DNA of 64,000 nt from Tubulanus polymorphus (taxonomy: Eukaryota > Nemertea > Palaeonemertea > Tubulaniformes > Tubulanidae), in contig NC_134031.1 in the NCBI RefSeq assembly GCF_964204645.1, positions 1,488,001 through 1,552,000 of the forward strand. The letters are read 5' to 3'. A program made the translations under genes and the position numbers. Of the stretch, positions 1 through 10,944 are shown piece after piece. Under the pieces are notes generated by a model. The model ran no database searches. It was not told the DNA's origin and saw nothing but the letters and a program-made list of their open reading frames with translations. Positions within the stretch are counted from its first letter, which is position 1; each line of letters starts with the position of its first letter.

Positions 1-1477
1 TTTAGTAATGATAATATGTTTATGTTGCTCGATGTAATGACTGATACCGATAAACAGGTAATAACTCAATCTTACCGCGATTCTAAGATTCCCTGTTCTG
101 AATTTCCATTTAATGATTCTATGCTATTCTATTTACAGGTGTTCGATTTCGACGTTAGTAAAATTGATTGGATGAAATACATTGAGACCTATTGTTTAGG
201 AACGAAGGAGTTTGTGCTGAAAGAGGATCCAAATAAAACTAATCTCGCGCGAATGGCTTTAAAACGGTTTGTACCCCCATAGATACTGAATAACGAATGG
301 TCTTCATCAATTAGCTTTACCCAAATTTATACAGTGGAACCTCGTTTTACAGCGAACTTCACGGGACCATAAAATATGTCCGTTATAACTGATAGTTTGT
401 TTTATCCAGTATGAAATCTATCAAATTGTCTCACTTGGGTCAAAGTTTATATCGGATGAATCGTTGTACCTGAGTTCGTTATAACGAGGTTCCACTGTAT
501 TATGTTGGGTCATCCATTAGTCTATGACTAATCCACTTACAAAATTGATTTGAAAATACTAATTTTGACTGAAGAATAGAGATGACTTAGACCATGTTCA
601 CTTAAACTAGATAAACTGTATTGCCATTAATTTCAAGTCAAACACCTTCATCAAGACACCTGGTTCCACAGTTATGAGTAAGAGTTAACTCATAGTTGAA
701 ATTAGTTAGTTTCCTAATCGTTGGTGGTAAGCCTTATACCAACCTTGTGGTTTGTGAGAATATCCGATCGTGAAACTAAACCACAGACAGGTTACTGACT
801 AAAGTTGAAATTAGTTCATTTACATTGCGAACTATGAATCAAATCTTATTTACGGAAGCGATAAAGGGCCTCGAGTTGTCGCGTTCAAACTCGACAAGTC
901 GCCATATTTATGTCGATATATCGCGATATATCGCGTAAAGTCGACATGAATTTGTCGACATATCGTGACTTTTTCACGACAAATTTCGCTTTTTCACCCA
1001 TTTTCCGCGGGACAAGCCGTCATTTGAAGACACGTCGAAATGTAAGATGAGGACGCCAGTGATATGACGACTGAGTTTCAAGTCGTCATGAATATGTCGA
1101 CTTGTCGCGAGGAAAGGGGTCGTGAAAACGAAATATGTCGTCAAAACGTCACGATATATCGACATATTCATGTCGACTTGACGCGATATATCGCGATATG
1201 TCGACATAAATATGGCGACTTGTCGAGTTGGAACGCGACAACTCGAGGCCCCTTATAGGGTTGCCGTAGGATCCTGTTAAATGAAAATAATCTGACGATG
1301 ATTTGTTGATTGTTTTCTAGGATGCAGAGAATAAATACGTTTTTGAACTGTGTAACTGTATTCGTTGTGTGGAGGTTATTGATGACACGGGTGAAGATCG
1401 CCAGCACTGTGTGGTATCGATTAGTGAACATCATCATGAAATTATACAATCAAATACCGAAAATATTCCTGTCCTAA
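1..1477 (+). CDS. Fatty acyl-CoA reductase, 3' end (partial gene)
   Basis: Three exons: 1-57 (continuing left of the window), 139-266 and 1321-1477. Phases join cleanly and give 113 codons ending in TAA at 1475-1477. The product is the C-terminal (FAR_C) part of an NADPH-dependent reductase that turns fatty acyl-CoA into fatty alcohol for ether lipids or waxes. Seen: the FAR_C-type motif FDFDVSKIDWMKYIETY followed by LGTKEF, then a hydrophobic segment, FLNCVTVFVVWRLL, at the position of the C-terminal membrane anchor in animal FARs. If exon 2 is read straight through, the frame stops at 282 after a short false tail. The donor GTTTGT at 267 and acceptor at 1320 restore the family's C-terminus, so the protein does not end at 282. 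The N-terminal Rossmann domain lies outside the window. FAR1 against FAR2 or a lineage paralogue cannot be settled here. Confidence 0.85.
329..501. mobile_element. Short palindromic MITE, pogo/Tc1-mariner-like ends
   Basis: Terminal inverted repeats begin TACAGTGGAACCTCG on the left and end CGAGGTTCCACTGTA on the right, with TA at both outer edges as in a TA target duplication. About 170 bp with no coding capacity, inside the last FAR intron. CAGT-started ends with TA duplications are typical of the Tc1/mariner/pogo superfamily. The family name is inference. Confidence 0.7.
861..1257. mobile_element. Long-TIR MITE in FAR intron
   Basis: About 395 bp with long inverted repeats. The left end, ATAAAGGGCCTCGAGTTGTC, is mirrored by the right end near 1235-1256. 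The arms are rich in TCGACA, ATATCGCG and GTCGACAT motifs. It lies within the 1.05 kb FAR intron, just upstream of the last exon. The short reading frames on both strands here come from the palindrome and show no protein-like features. Confidence 0.75.
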
Positions 1478-1664
1478 ACCATAAAATCAATCATCAGCAG
1501 TAGAGTAAGACACGGGTCAATACCCGTGTACCGCGTGTCGCAGGACTCTTCGGTAGGAAGTACCACATCGTTACTGTAGATCTACGATCGTGACGTCTGA
1601 AAATAACATTCACTGATCTCAATAATAAAAGTGTTCAAGAAAATCTCAACATCATCGTCGTCGA

Positions 1665-1811
1665 CATGAACAGTTTATTCAGAGCTGATTCTTCCAATGA
1701 AACTCGGGACCAGAAACTGAAATGTATAGATACTAGACAGGACTCTATCGATAAATCTGAAATAAGCGAGTTTTCTTCAAGCGATTCTGTGATTATTTCA
1801 TGTTTGGGGTA
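1665..1811 (+). other. Small open frame repeated in both duplication units
   Basis: A 48-codon frame starting MNSLFRADSSNETRDQ and ending in TAA at 1809-1811. The paralogous copy at 4490-4636 keeps the frame with changes such as F to Y and N to K. No family recognised. Conservation between two recent duplicates does not show that it is translated. Two other duplicated frames exist: 2115-2327 versus 4940-5227, hydrophobic with differing C-termini, and 4131-4316 versus 6361-6546 (61 codons each). All are treated as unproven. Confidence 0.2.
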
Positions 1812-2426
1812 AAGCTATAATTAGCCTCCGGTGATTATGTTAATGTGCTATTTTTCGTATATTCATTGTATTCGGTTTTATTTTTGTCTGCATGCGTTCT
1901 GTGGAAGTAGTCGGTGATCTACACAGTCGGCAGCCAGCGCTCAGGCAGGCGCCTAGTGTAGATAATAGTATTCTAATATTTTGTCAATGTATTTTTATAG
2001 AATTTAGAGTTATGGGTCCACTATGGAGTAAACCTTAATTGATTATGGATGAATCATTAAACTGAGTCTTCGTTAGATTAAGCCTATAATAATCAATTGG
2101 TTTGAACACTTCAGATGGTTCAATTGTATTATTTTATACAATTTGATAATTTTCCAGTATTTTTTTCATATTTGTATGATTATGATTATGATTATGTGGG
2201 TGATTACTATCTGCTATTATTCCTATTGACTTATATAATTGTTTTATCTATTCTCATAATTTGCATGCGACTGAAAGCTAGAGTATTAACTAGTGTTATA
2301 AATGTTCTCGAAGCAATAAATATATGAATATTCGATCTCAAAAGTATTTCATATTATATTTCATTGAGGCTCAATCTATCGAGTAAGTTTTTATTACGGG
2401 TTGACAATCAGTCATGTCAATCAAAC

Positions 2427-2765
2427 GTAGACTGGTTCCCTGTACTCGTCCGGTAACCAGTCAAAATAAACGCAACAAAGTGGCAGCACCATACGTTCAC
2501 CTAGCGGAGTTTCTGTGAACTAATGTAATACTGCGGAAAGGTGATATGAAATGTTTATTTAGAGCGCTGTCTGTTCTTTAATAGTTTTGAAGGTGGAAAT
2601 GGTGCGTTATTCGATTATTGTAAAGTGTATTATTAATCAATCGTGACTCCAAGGTATTACATTAGTTCACAGAAATTCCGCTAGGTGACCGTACGGTGCT
2701 GCCACCATAGACTGGTTACCGGTCTCTATCTTCCCATATTTAATGAGACAGGCAACCAGTCTATA
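2427..2765. mobile_element. Hairpin-ended inverted-repeat element, copy A
   Basis: Each terminus is itself a hairpin bounded by AGACTGGTT and AACCAGTC(T): left 2428-2463, right 2707-2763. Inside these, long inverted arms (GGCAGCACCATACGTTCACC on the left, mirrored at 2652-2705) flank a core of about 110 bp. No coding frame. Copy B is at about 5331-5670. A solo terminal hairpin of the same sequence occurs at 10769-10824. Confidence 0.7.
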
Positions 2766-2820
2766 CCGCGGCAATCTCGATGCCTTCAGGTTCGAATCCC
2801 TCCCTGGGGGAGGATGGGCA
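2766..2820 (+). repeat. tRNA-derived SINE-like fragment
   Basis: Contains GGTTCGAATCC at 2789-2799, a perfect match to the RNA polymerase III B-box of tRNA genes. It is preceded by GGCAATCTCGATGCC and followed by CTGGGGGAGGATG. A homologous 55-bp stretch occurs in unit B (5669-5722, B-box altered to GGTTCCAATCC) and in an SRP72 intron (about 19800-19856). It does not fold as a tRNA. Confidence 0.45.
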
Positions 2821-2979
2821 AAAAACCTCTACCTTTCAACTTCAAGTGAAAAGCTCGTGGTGATTTCAGCGTCTAAATCTACCAAACGATACATCAATGA
2901 AGCACAACATCTTATATTTTGTTCATAACCAGATTCATCAAATGAATGTATTCTGAGCTTAGGAGAGCAAAATTTGCAG

Positions 2980-4128
2980 GTCAGGGGCGACTGGCAGGGT
3001 CGGGTTATGGGGTGATTTACTGGAAGGTCGGGCTATGGGGTGATTAACTGGAAGGTCGGGATCATTGGTGATTTACTGCTGAATAGAGGATGTACAGGGG
3101 GGTCCCGGGTTTGAAACCTAGTAATTACTGCCGACACTGATTCAGAGTGGTCCTGGTGCTGAATAGAGGATGTACAGGGTTGTCCCGGGTTTTTGCAGGT
3201 CAGGGGCGACTGGCAGGGTCGGGCTATGGGTAATTTACTGGTAGGGTCGGGCTATGGGGTGATTAACTGGAAGGTCAGGATCATGGGTGATTTACTGCTG
3301 AATAGAGGATGTACAGGGGTGTCCCGGGTTTTTTGCAGGTCAGGGGCGACTGGCAGGGTCGGGCTATGGGTAATTTACTGGTAGGGTCGGGCTATGGGGT
3401 GATGAACTGGAAGGTCGGGATCATGGGTGATTTACTGCTGAATAGAGGATGTACAGGGGTGTCCCGGGTTTGAAACCTAGTAATTATTGCCGACACTGAT
3501 TCAGAGTGGTCCTGATGCTGAATAGAGGATGTACAGGGTTGTCCCGGGTTTTTTGCAGGTCAGGGGCAACTGGCAGGGTCGGGCTATGGGTAATTTACTG
3601 GTAGGGTCGGGCTATGGGGTGATTAACTGGAAGGTCGGGATCATGGGTGATTTACTGCTGAATAGAGGATGTACAGGGGTGTCCCGGGTTTGAAACCTAG
3701 TTATTATTGCCGACACTGATTCAGAGTGGTCCTGATGCTGAATAGAGGATGTACAGGGTTGTCCCGGGTTCGAACCCAGTAATTACTGATACTGATTCAG
3801 AGTGGTCCATATGCTGAATAGAGGATGTACAGGGGTGTCCCGGGTTTGAAACCCAGTGATTACTGACACTGATTCAGAGTGGTCCTGATGCTGAATAGAG
3901 GATGTACAGGGTTGTCCCGGGTTCGAACCCAGTAATTCCTGATACTGATTCAGAGTGCTCCAGATGCTGAATAGACGATGTACAGGGGTGTCCCGGGTTT
4001 GAAACCTAGTAATTACTGACACTGATTCAGAGTGGTCCTGATGCTGGATAGAGGATGTACAGGGGTGTCCCGGGTTCGAACCCAGTAATTACTGATAATG
4101 ATTCAGAGTGGTCCAGATGCTGAATAAA
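2980..4128. repeat. Tandem repeat block, unit A
   Basis: Alternating copies of two modules. One, of about 130 bp, carries CAGGTCAGGGGCGACTGGCA. The other, of about 77 bp, carries GCTGAATAGAGGATGTACAG, then TGTCCCGGGTTTGAAACC or GTTCGAACCC. At least ten copies of the GAATAGAGGATGTACAGG core are visible. Unit B has a shorter version at about 5873-6355. Reading frames through the block (for example 3193-3384 +, 3783-4022 -) are by-products of repetition. Confidence 0.85.
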
Positions 4129-5330
4129 GGATGTACCGTGGATTAGCGGATTTTTCATACACTAATGTGAATTGTCTCTGGCAACCTAGAGTCTACTGCC
4201 AGAGTCAGTTCGTGTTAGTTTATGCAAATCCAAGCATAGTGAATCTTAAGAATCGGCAGAACATAGCATCACAACCACTGACTGGTGAACAAATTAAGTT
4301 CAGAGTAGCTAATTAACTAAACAAACAAAGAGTTTCTAACAACTATGTTTACTCTCATACAACAATTATACGAAATGCCAGGTGTGCTCGAGGAATTATA
4401 ACTTAAGTTCCTCAAACACGTGGACTGTATTTCAAAAACAGTCTCAATAATTAAAGTGTTCAAGAAAATCTCAACATCATCGTCGTCGACATGAACAGTT
4501 TATACAGAGCTGATTCTTCCAAAGAAACTCGGGACCAGAAACTGAAATGTATAGATACTAGACAGGACTCTATCGATAAATCTGAAATAAGCGAGTTTTC
4601 TTCAAGCGATTCTGTGATTATTTCATGTTTGGGGTAAAGCTATAATTAGCCTCCGGTGATTATGTTAATGTGCTATTTTTCGTATATTCATTGTATTCGG
4701 TATTATTTTTGTCTGCATGCGTTCTGTGGAAGTAGTCGATGATCTACACAGTCGGCAGCCAGCGCTCAGGCGGGCACCTAGTGTAGATAATAGTATTCTA
4801 ATATTTTGTCAATGTATTTTTATAGAATTCAGAGTTATGGGTCCACTTTGGAGTAAACCTTAATTGATTATGGATGAATTATTAAAATGAGTCTTCGTTA
4901 GATGAAGCCTATAATAATCAATTGGTTTGAACACTTCAGATGGTTCAATTGTATTATTTTATACAATTTGATAATTTTCCAGTATTTTTTTCATATTTGT
5001 ATGATTATGATTATGATTATGTGGGTGATTACTATCTGCTATTATTCCTATTGACTTATATAATTGTTTTATCTATTCTCATAATTTGCATGCGACTGAA
5101 AGCTAGAGTATTAACTATCAGAGAACTTTATTTGGACAGGAACTTTTTTCTAATTCCTAACTTTATTTTGTATGAAATAGTGTTATATGTGGCTGTTCTA
5201 AATGTTCTCGAAGCAATAGATATATGAATATTCGATCTCAAAAGTATTTCATATTATATTTCATTGAGGCTCAATCTATCGAGTATGTTTTTATTACGAG
5301 TTGACAATCTGTCATATGTCAATCAAACGT

Positions 5331-5670
5331 AGACTGGTTCCCTGTACTCGTCCGGTAACCAGTCAAAATCAACGCAACAAAGTGGCAGCACTATACGTTC
5401 ACCTAGCGGAATTTCTGTGAACTAATGTAATACTGCGGGAAGGTGATATGAAATGTTTATTTAGAGCGCTGTCTGTTCTTTAATAGTTCTAAAGGTGGAA
5501 ATGGTGCGTTATTCGATTATTTTAAAGTGTTTTATTAATCAATCGTGACTCCAAGGTATTACATTAGTTCACAGAAATTCCGCTAGGTGACCGTACGGTG
5601 CTGCTACCATAGACTGGTTACCGGTCTCTATCTTCCCATATTGAATGGGACATGCAACCAGTCTATACCG
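5331..5670. mobile_element. Hairpin-ended inverted-repeat element, copy B
   Basis: Same architecture as the copy at 2427-2765, with scattered substitutions (for example GGCAGCACTATACG). It was probably duplicated with the surrounding 2.8 kb unit and not inserted separately. Confidence 0.65.
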
Positions 5671-6671
5671 CGGCAATCTCGATGCCATCAGGTTCCAATC
5701 CCTCCCTGGGGGAGGATGGGCAAAAATCCTCTACCTTCAAGTGAAGAGCTCGTGGTGATTTCAGCGTCTAAATCCAACAAACGATACATCAATGAAGCAC
5801 AACATCTTATATTTTGTTCATAACCGGATTCATCAAATGAACGTATTCTGAGCTTGGGAGAGCAAAATTTGCAGCAGGTCAGGGGGGACTGGTAGGGTCG
5901 GGCTATGGGGTGATTTACTGGTAGGGTCGGGCTATGGGGTGATTAACTGGAAGGTCGGGATCATGGGTGATTTACTGCTGAATAGAGGATGTACAGGGGT
6001 GTCCCGGGTTTGAAACCTAGTAATTACTGACACTGATTCAGAGTGGTCCTGATGCTGAATAGAGGATGTACAGGGGTGTCCCGGGTTTGAAACCTAGTAA
6101 TTACTGACACTGATTCAGAGTGGTCCTGATGCTGAATAGAGGATGTACAGGGTTGTCCCGGGTTTTTTGCAGGTCAGGGGCGACTGGCAGGGTCGGGCTA
6201 TGGGTAATTTACTGGTAGGGTCGGGCTATGGGGTGATTAACTGAAGGTCGGGATCATGGGTGATTTACTGCTGAATAGAGGATGTACACTAGGGGTGTCC
6301 AGGGTTCGAACCTAGTAATTACTGATACTGATTCAGAGTGGTCCAGATGCTGAATAAAGGATGTACCGTGGATTAGCGGAATTTTCATACACTAATGTGA
6401 ATTGTCTCTGGCAACCAAGAGTCTACTGCCAGAGTCAGTTCGTGTTAGTTAATGCAAATCCAAGCATAGTGAATCTTAAGAATCGGCAGAACATAGCATC
6501 ACAACCACTGACTGGTGAATTGATTAAGTTCAGAGTAGCTAATTAACTAAACAAACAAAGAGTTTCAAATAATTATATTTACTCTCATACAACAATTATA
6601 CAAAATGCCAGGTGTGCTCGAGGAATTATAACTTAAGTTCCGCAAACACGTGGACTGTATTTCAAAAACAG

Positions 6672-6795
6672 TCCAACCATGGACGTATAAACTATAAACT
6701 AGAGTTTATACGTCCATGGTCCAAGCATAGACTCTAAAACAGACACGTCTATAGCACACAACCATGGACTCTAAACTGTGAGAGTCCATGGCTCC
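6672..6795. repeat. Adjacent palindromes containing CCATGGAC
   Basis: A near-perfect hairpin at about 6674-6721 has arms ACCATGGACGTATAAACT and AGTTTATACGTCCATGGT. It is followed by a second, weaker one (ACCATGGACTCTAAACTGTG with AGAGTCCATGG) to about 6793. No coding content. Probably a short inverted-repeat element placed at the right edge of the tandem duplication. Confidence 0.6.
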
Positions 6796-6799
6796 CCGC

Positions 6800-8499
6800 A
6801 CTAAAACCAGAGATAAACCTGGCCGAATACCCTGGAAAGCGTAAGATTTAATGAATCGTTTACCTGGCCGGCCGCCTATCTACCTTAGACCTTACATTAC
6901 TTTTTTAAAAATCATGATCAAGCTAACCATAACAGACGCGGCAGATTACAAATTTCATTGATTTATGAAATGACCCGGCCGATCAGGAAAAACAAGGTAT
7001 TATCATTAGCCTTTTAATGGCTTAGATTATCCAAAATATAAGATTACTAGCTTTTAAGACTACTAGATAACATCACATATACTACATCATGGAAGGTATT
7101 TCAAGGTTTTATTCGCCAAAAACATTTCCACTGCAACTGATTCATACAATTTGAATCAATAGGAAAATAACAAAATTACACACAGAATTGTAAACCTGGA
7201 TCCATAAAACACCAACATTTAGGACTAGTCTGAAAGTCTAAGACTATTAATTTGACATTCGTGAAGTCACTGGGCATAAGTGACACTTGGTTATTTCATG
7301 AAATGTGGAGTATTCAATCATATCAACTATTCAAATGACAATGTAAGAGAGATTTAAGATATTCTGTTTATACAAAAAACTGCATAACATATCTCCAACA
7401 TATAAACATTAAAACTGGACATAAAACAAATTCACTCTCTCAAATAATCGATCCCTAATTTCATTAACATTATTTTTACAACAAAACTGAAATTTTGCAA
7501 ACTTTGCTTTGTATTCAAGGAATTATCATGTAAGTTCTTCGTTAACAAATGGGTGAACTGTATTCGAAAAACATAAAAGCATTAAAACTATAGATAAAAC
7601 CTACAGATTCACTGTGGAAAGCTTCAGATAAACTAATCAACTAATCAATCTTTATTTTCATTAACATTATTTTACAAGATAACTAGAATTTTGCCAACTT
7701 TGCCTGAGATTTTCAAACATTATCAACGTTATTTTCTCCACATTGTTTCGTTTAATGAAAAGTATTTTGAAGGTTTTTTAATTAAGATATATTGAGTATC
7801 ATGATATAAATATTGTTCAACTATCCATATGAATATAGCTAGGTAAATTACAAATAACTGATTGCTAAAGTATTTACAATTATCTACAACTTTTTTCGAT
7901 ATTTGAAATGGTCTAGTGCCTTAATTCTAAGCACTGCCAGCTGGCTAGCACTGGATCCTCTATAACCATATAGCGCACATAAAACCTGTACAACATCGTA
8001 TGCATGAGTTATGAAAAATAAATATACTATAGCCATTGTCAAACCGACAATCAAAACATAGCTAGGATAATTTACTAATCAACACTGTTCATATATCCTC
8101 ATTTATAAAAACTACTGCTCCACTTTATTTGATAGGACATCAGTTTAGTGGTTGCTATAAACTGAACTGACCAATCGAAAAGTTTTAAGATGAATAATGA
8201 ACACGTATGTGTCATTTTATTCTCAAGACAAAATTACACCTTGCTAAATGACAGGTATTTAATCGAGGAATTATCTTGTAGGTTCCTAGTAAACAAATGA
8301 ACTGCACTTTAAAAACAGCCCAACATAAAAGCATTCAAACTAGAGACAAATCCTACTAAGTCATCCTGGAAAGCTTAGTATTAACTTAACGTTCTGAATT
8401 TCATTTTCATTAACATCATTTTCTAAATTACTTGATTCTCCTCAACAACTCCTCTCCGAATTTAGCGCCGCCTGTTTTTTAGGCGTTTTTGTGGCCGAT
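6800..8499. other. AT-rich intergenic sequence without a gene
   Basis: No coding frame with recognisable content on either strand. A loosely repeated motif of the type GAGGAATTATAACTTAAGTTC followed by a TGAACTGTATT-like string recurs near 6620, 7520 and 8268, so part of this stretch is probably old repeat. Confidence 0.5.
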
Positions 8500-10570
8500 A
8501 GATCGAGGGTAGATAAGCAGTGATGATATCGCGCATGGTGAATTATATGGAAGACCTGAAGGGACATGCCAGTTGCTAGTTGCTAGTTGCCAAATACCAC
8601 TTGATAATTGTTCTCCGCCCGCTAGCGCCACCTGGGTATATACCATTTGTTATTCATTGCCGCGAAATAGCATGATCAAAAGTATGATCATGAACCCTAT
8701 AAAAGTTGGTATCATACATCGATAAAATGCAAAAATATCCCATTCAATCGGAATGATATTTTTAATGATTATTTTGGATGACACCTGGACCGGACCAGGC
8801 CAAGAGCACTGCTGATCGACCAGACTGACTGAGGCGCGTCGTACCCACGACTCGGAGCTGTCGCCCGCCCAGCGGCCGTGCTCGTTGCTATTTCATTGAT
8901 TTCTAAAACTGAAGAAAATGTTGAAATTTGGCCGATACGTCGTTCACTGCAGTCAGACTCGAGCTGCAGTTTTGGTATAACTAGTGCGCTTGCCGGTCCA
9001 TATTTGTCTTAAATCATCGTTCCTGTTTTGAAAAAGGGGACAGTCACTTAATACGTTGAATGACTAAAACGTAATTTGCGACTGCGCCCGAGTGACGCGT
9101 GTGTGCCCGAGTAAAATTCCGTGACTATTTCGTATCGGTTAACCAACGGAGGCATCATATGCCTATTTCTAGGCATATAATGCCTGTATTTAATCAATGA
9201 TTATGGGTACTACCATAAGTGCAATGGTGTTAGATGTGTAAAATCATAGTCTTAACCACTCCCCACTTCATCTCTGAGTCAGGGGTCCGCCTATGAAAAA
9301 TTTCATGCATTCTCAGTCCGCAGATCGAGACACGACCCGAGAGAGCCGCGCTGCCAGAATCCCACCTTGTAGTACCGGACCATGTGTCACAACAGGGCTA
9401 GGTGGGGAGTTTTACAGAACCTAGTGGATGACAGCAATAAAATCACGACCACCGTTGATACAATACCGGACTGCCACAATTTGTCACAATTAATTTTGAT
9501 GGAGGATGGATGATGGGCCAATATCCCTATATAAACAAGAATATTTTTCTTATTTAGGGATACTGGTATCATCCACTCCTCCATCAAATTGTGACAAGCC
9601 CGTCAGAACCCGAGCCTGACACCGACCCGCGTTGATATTATTGTTTGCGAATTTATCTGGTCAAATCAGATTTGATTTGCCTAATTATAATTTGCTAGTC
9701 ACGTGTAATCTAATCAAATAAGAGGCGAATTTATCTTGTCAAATCAGATTTGATTTTCCTAATCATAATTTGCTAGTCACGTGTAATCTAATCAAATAAG
9801 ATTTGCACAACAGGATGAATTTGACGTCTTGTTCCAAACAGCTGACAAGAAAATACTGTCCCACTTTTCAAAATATTATTTCCCATGAATGGGTTTCAGG
9901 TTTCTCTTTCAGTTTTGACATTAATATCAGTTTTTCGACAAAAAATTTGTGAGTCCACTATCTTCAAATCGCATCAAATCGCCTCCGGAGGTGATTTTAC
10001 CTAAAATCAAATTTGATTTGACGTGATAAATTCGCCTAAGATTTGCACAACAGGATGAATTTGACGACTTGTTCAAAACGGCTGACAAGAAAATACTACC
10101 CCGGTTATTGAAATATTATTTCCTATGAATGAGTTTCAGTTTTTCTTTAAGTTGTGACCAGTTATTATCAGTTTTTCGAAAATATTTGTGAGTCCACCAT
10201 CTTCATTCAAATCGTATGAAATCACCTCCGATTTGTGATTTGATGAATCGATTTGAATTTGATACCGTGTTAAATTCAAAGATTAGACCAAATCAAATTT
10301 AATTTTGCCAGGATGAATTATACGATTTTCCTTAAAATCAAATTTAATTTGACGTGATAGATTTGCCTTATGGTAAAAATCTTTAAGGAAACATATATTG
10401 AGGTGGCGCTAGCGTGAACGGATCGAAAAAATCTTCAACTAGCAAGTGGCATTTGACAACTAGCAATTAGCAACAAGCCCAACTAGCAAATGGCAACTAG
10501 CAACTGGCAGCTGGCATGCCGTCTTCCATAGAGGAATTGCCCATTGCACCTACTTGTCAGTCATGCTCCG
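8500..10570. mobile_element. Non-coding 2 kb element with imperfect inverted ends
   Basis: Sequence at about 8535-8640 (TATGGAAGACC, then AGTTGCTAGTTGC, then GCTAGCGCCACCT) returns in reverse complement at about 10398-10548 (AGGTGGCGCTAGCG, then CAACTAGCAA, then GTCTTCCATA). Inside are direct repeats: a 75-bp AAATCAGATTTGATTT module at about 9648-9722 and 9724-9800, and a roughly 100-bp TTTGCACAACAGGATGAATT module at about 9800 and 10036. There is also a palindrome at 9478-9596 built on a TTTGATGGAGGATGG arm. No transposase frame is seen, so this looks like a non-autonomous DNA transposon. Superfamily unknown. Confidence 0.55.
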
Positions 10571-10768
10571 TGTCACACGGAAGCGAATGCGTTCACGGCT
10601 TTAAACTGATTAAAATCTTTATTTGCCGAAAAAATGTCTAGCGTGTGAGAATTACAAGTGGAAGGAAAAGGCTACTTCATGTATTTCTAGTCAATGGAGC
10701 AAAGCCATTAGGTTAGTATTGACGAAGCTCCAACCCGGAGCGCTTTCCTGTTAGCGTCCAAACATTAT

Positions 10769-10824
10769 GTAGACTGGTTACCGGTCTCTATCTTCATATT
10801 GAATGGCACAGGCAACCAGTCTAC
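10769..10824. repeat. Solo terminal hairpin about 120 bp upstream of PIGS
   Basis: A 56-bp hairpin opening GTAGACTGGTTACCGG and closing CAACCAGTCTAC. It is almost identical to the right terminus of the elements at 2707-2763 and 5611-5667. It lies just upstream of the PIGS start and may overlap its promoter region. Confidence 0.7.
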
Positions 10825-10944
10825 GGCCACCAAACTCTATTGGCTATTGAATTTTTTAAGTAAGGTCGATGTGGAGTCACTTCCGGTTTGAAGCAAACAA
10901 ACTATTTTTTAGTAATTAAGAAATTGTAAACATTCTAATCGACG

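Larger units (their letters stand above)
1618..6671. repeat. Tandem duplication of a 2.8 kb unit (two copies)
   Basis: Unit A (1618-4442) and unit B (4443-about 6671) start with the same sequence (CTCAATAAT, then AAGTGTTCAAG) and both end at the same TTCAAAAACAGTC junction. They are near-identical over long stretches. Unit B is shorter mainly because it has fewer internal tandem repeats. Each unit holds an AT-rich segment, a hairpin-ended element (about 2427-2765 and 5331-5670), a block of 70-130 bp tandem repeats, and a short frame of 61 codons at its end. Small differences separate the copies: single substitutions and an extra segment of about 75 bp in B near 5118-5192. No recognisable transposase or reverse transcriptase is present. 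Confidence 0.9.

Noticed and set aside
16-282. A single 88-codon frame as a complete small gene
   Set aside because: It contains a donor at 58 and acceptor at 138, and a second donor at 267. Splicing yields a clear FAR C-terminus ending at 1477, while the unspliced frame includes intron sequence.
1321-1503. An independent terminal exon in another frame (starting DAENKYVF)
   Set aside because: The alternative frame is open but recalls no family, whereas the frame set by the FAR exon phase gives the expected membrane segment and a stop at 1477.
2766-2820. A tRNA gene, because of a perfect B-box
   Set aside because: No acceptor stem, D-arm or anticodon arm can be formed at the right spacing. 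The copies are interspersed, pointing to a SINE remnant.
9387-9587. A 66-codon frame on the minus strand
   Set aside because: It crosses a palindrome inside the 2 kb repeat element and has no protein-like features.
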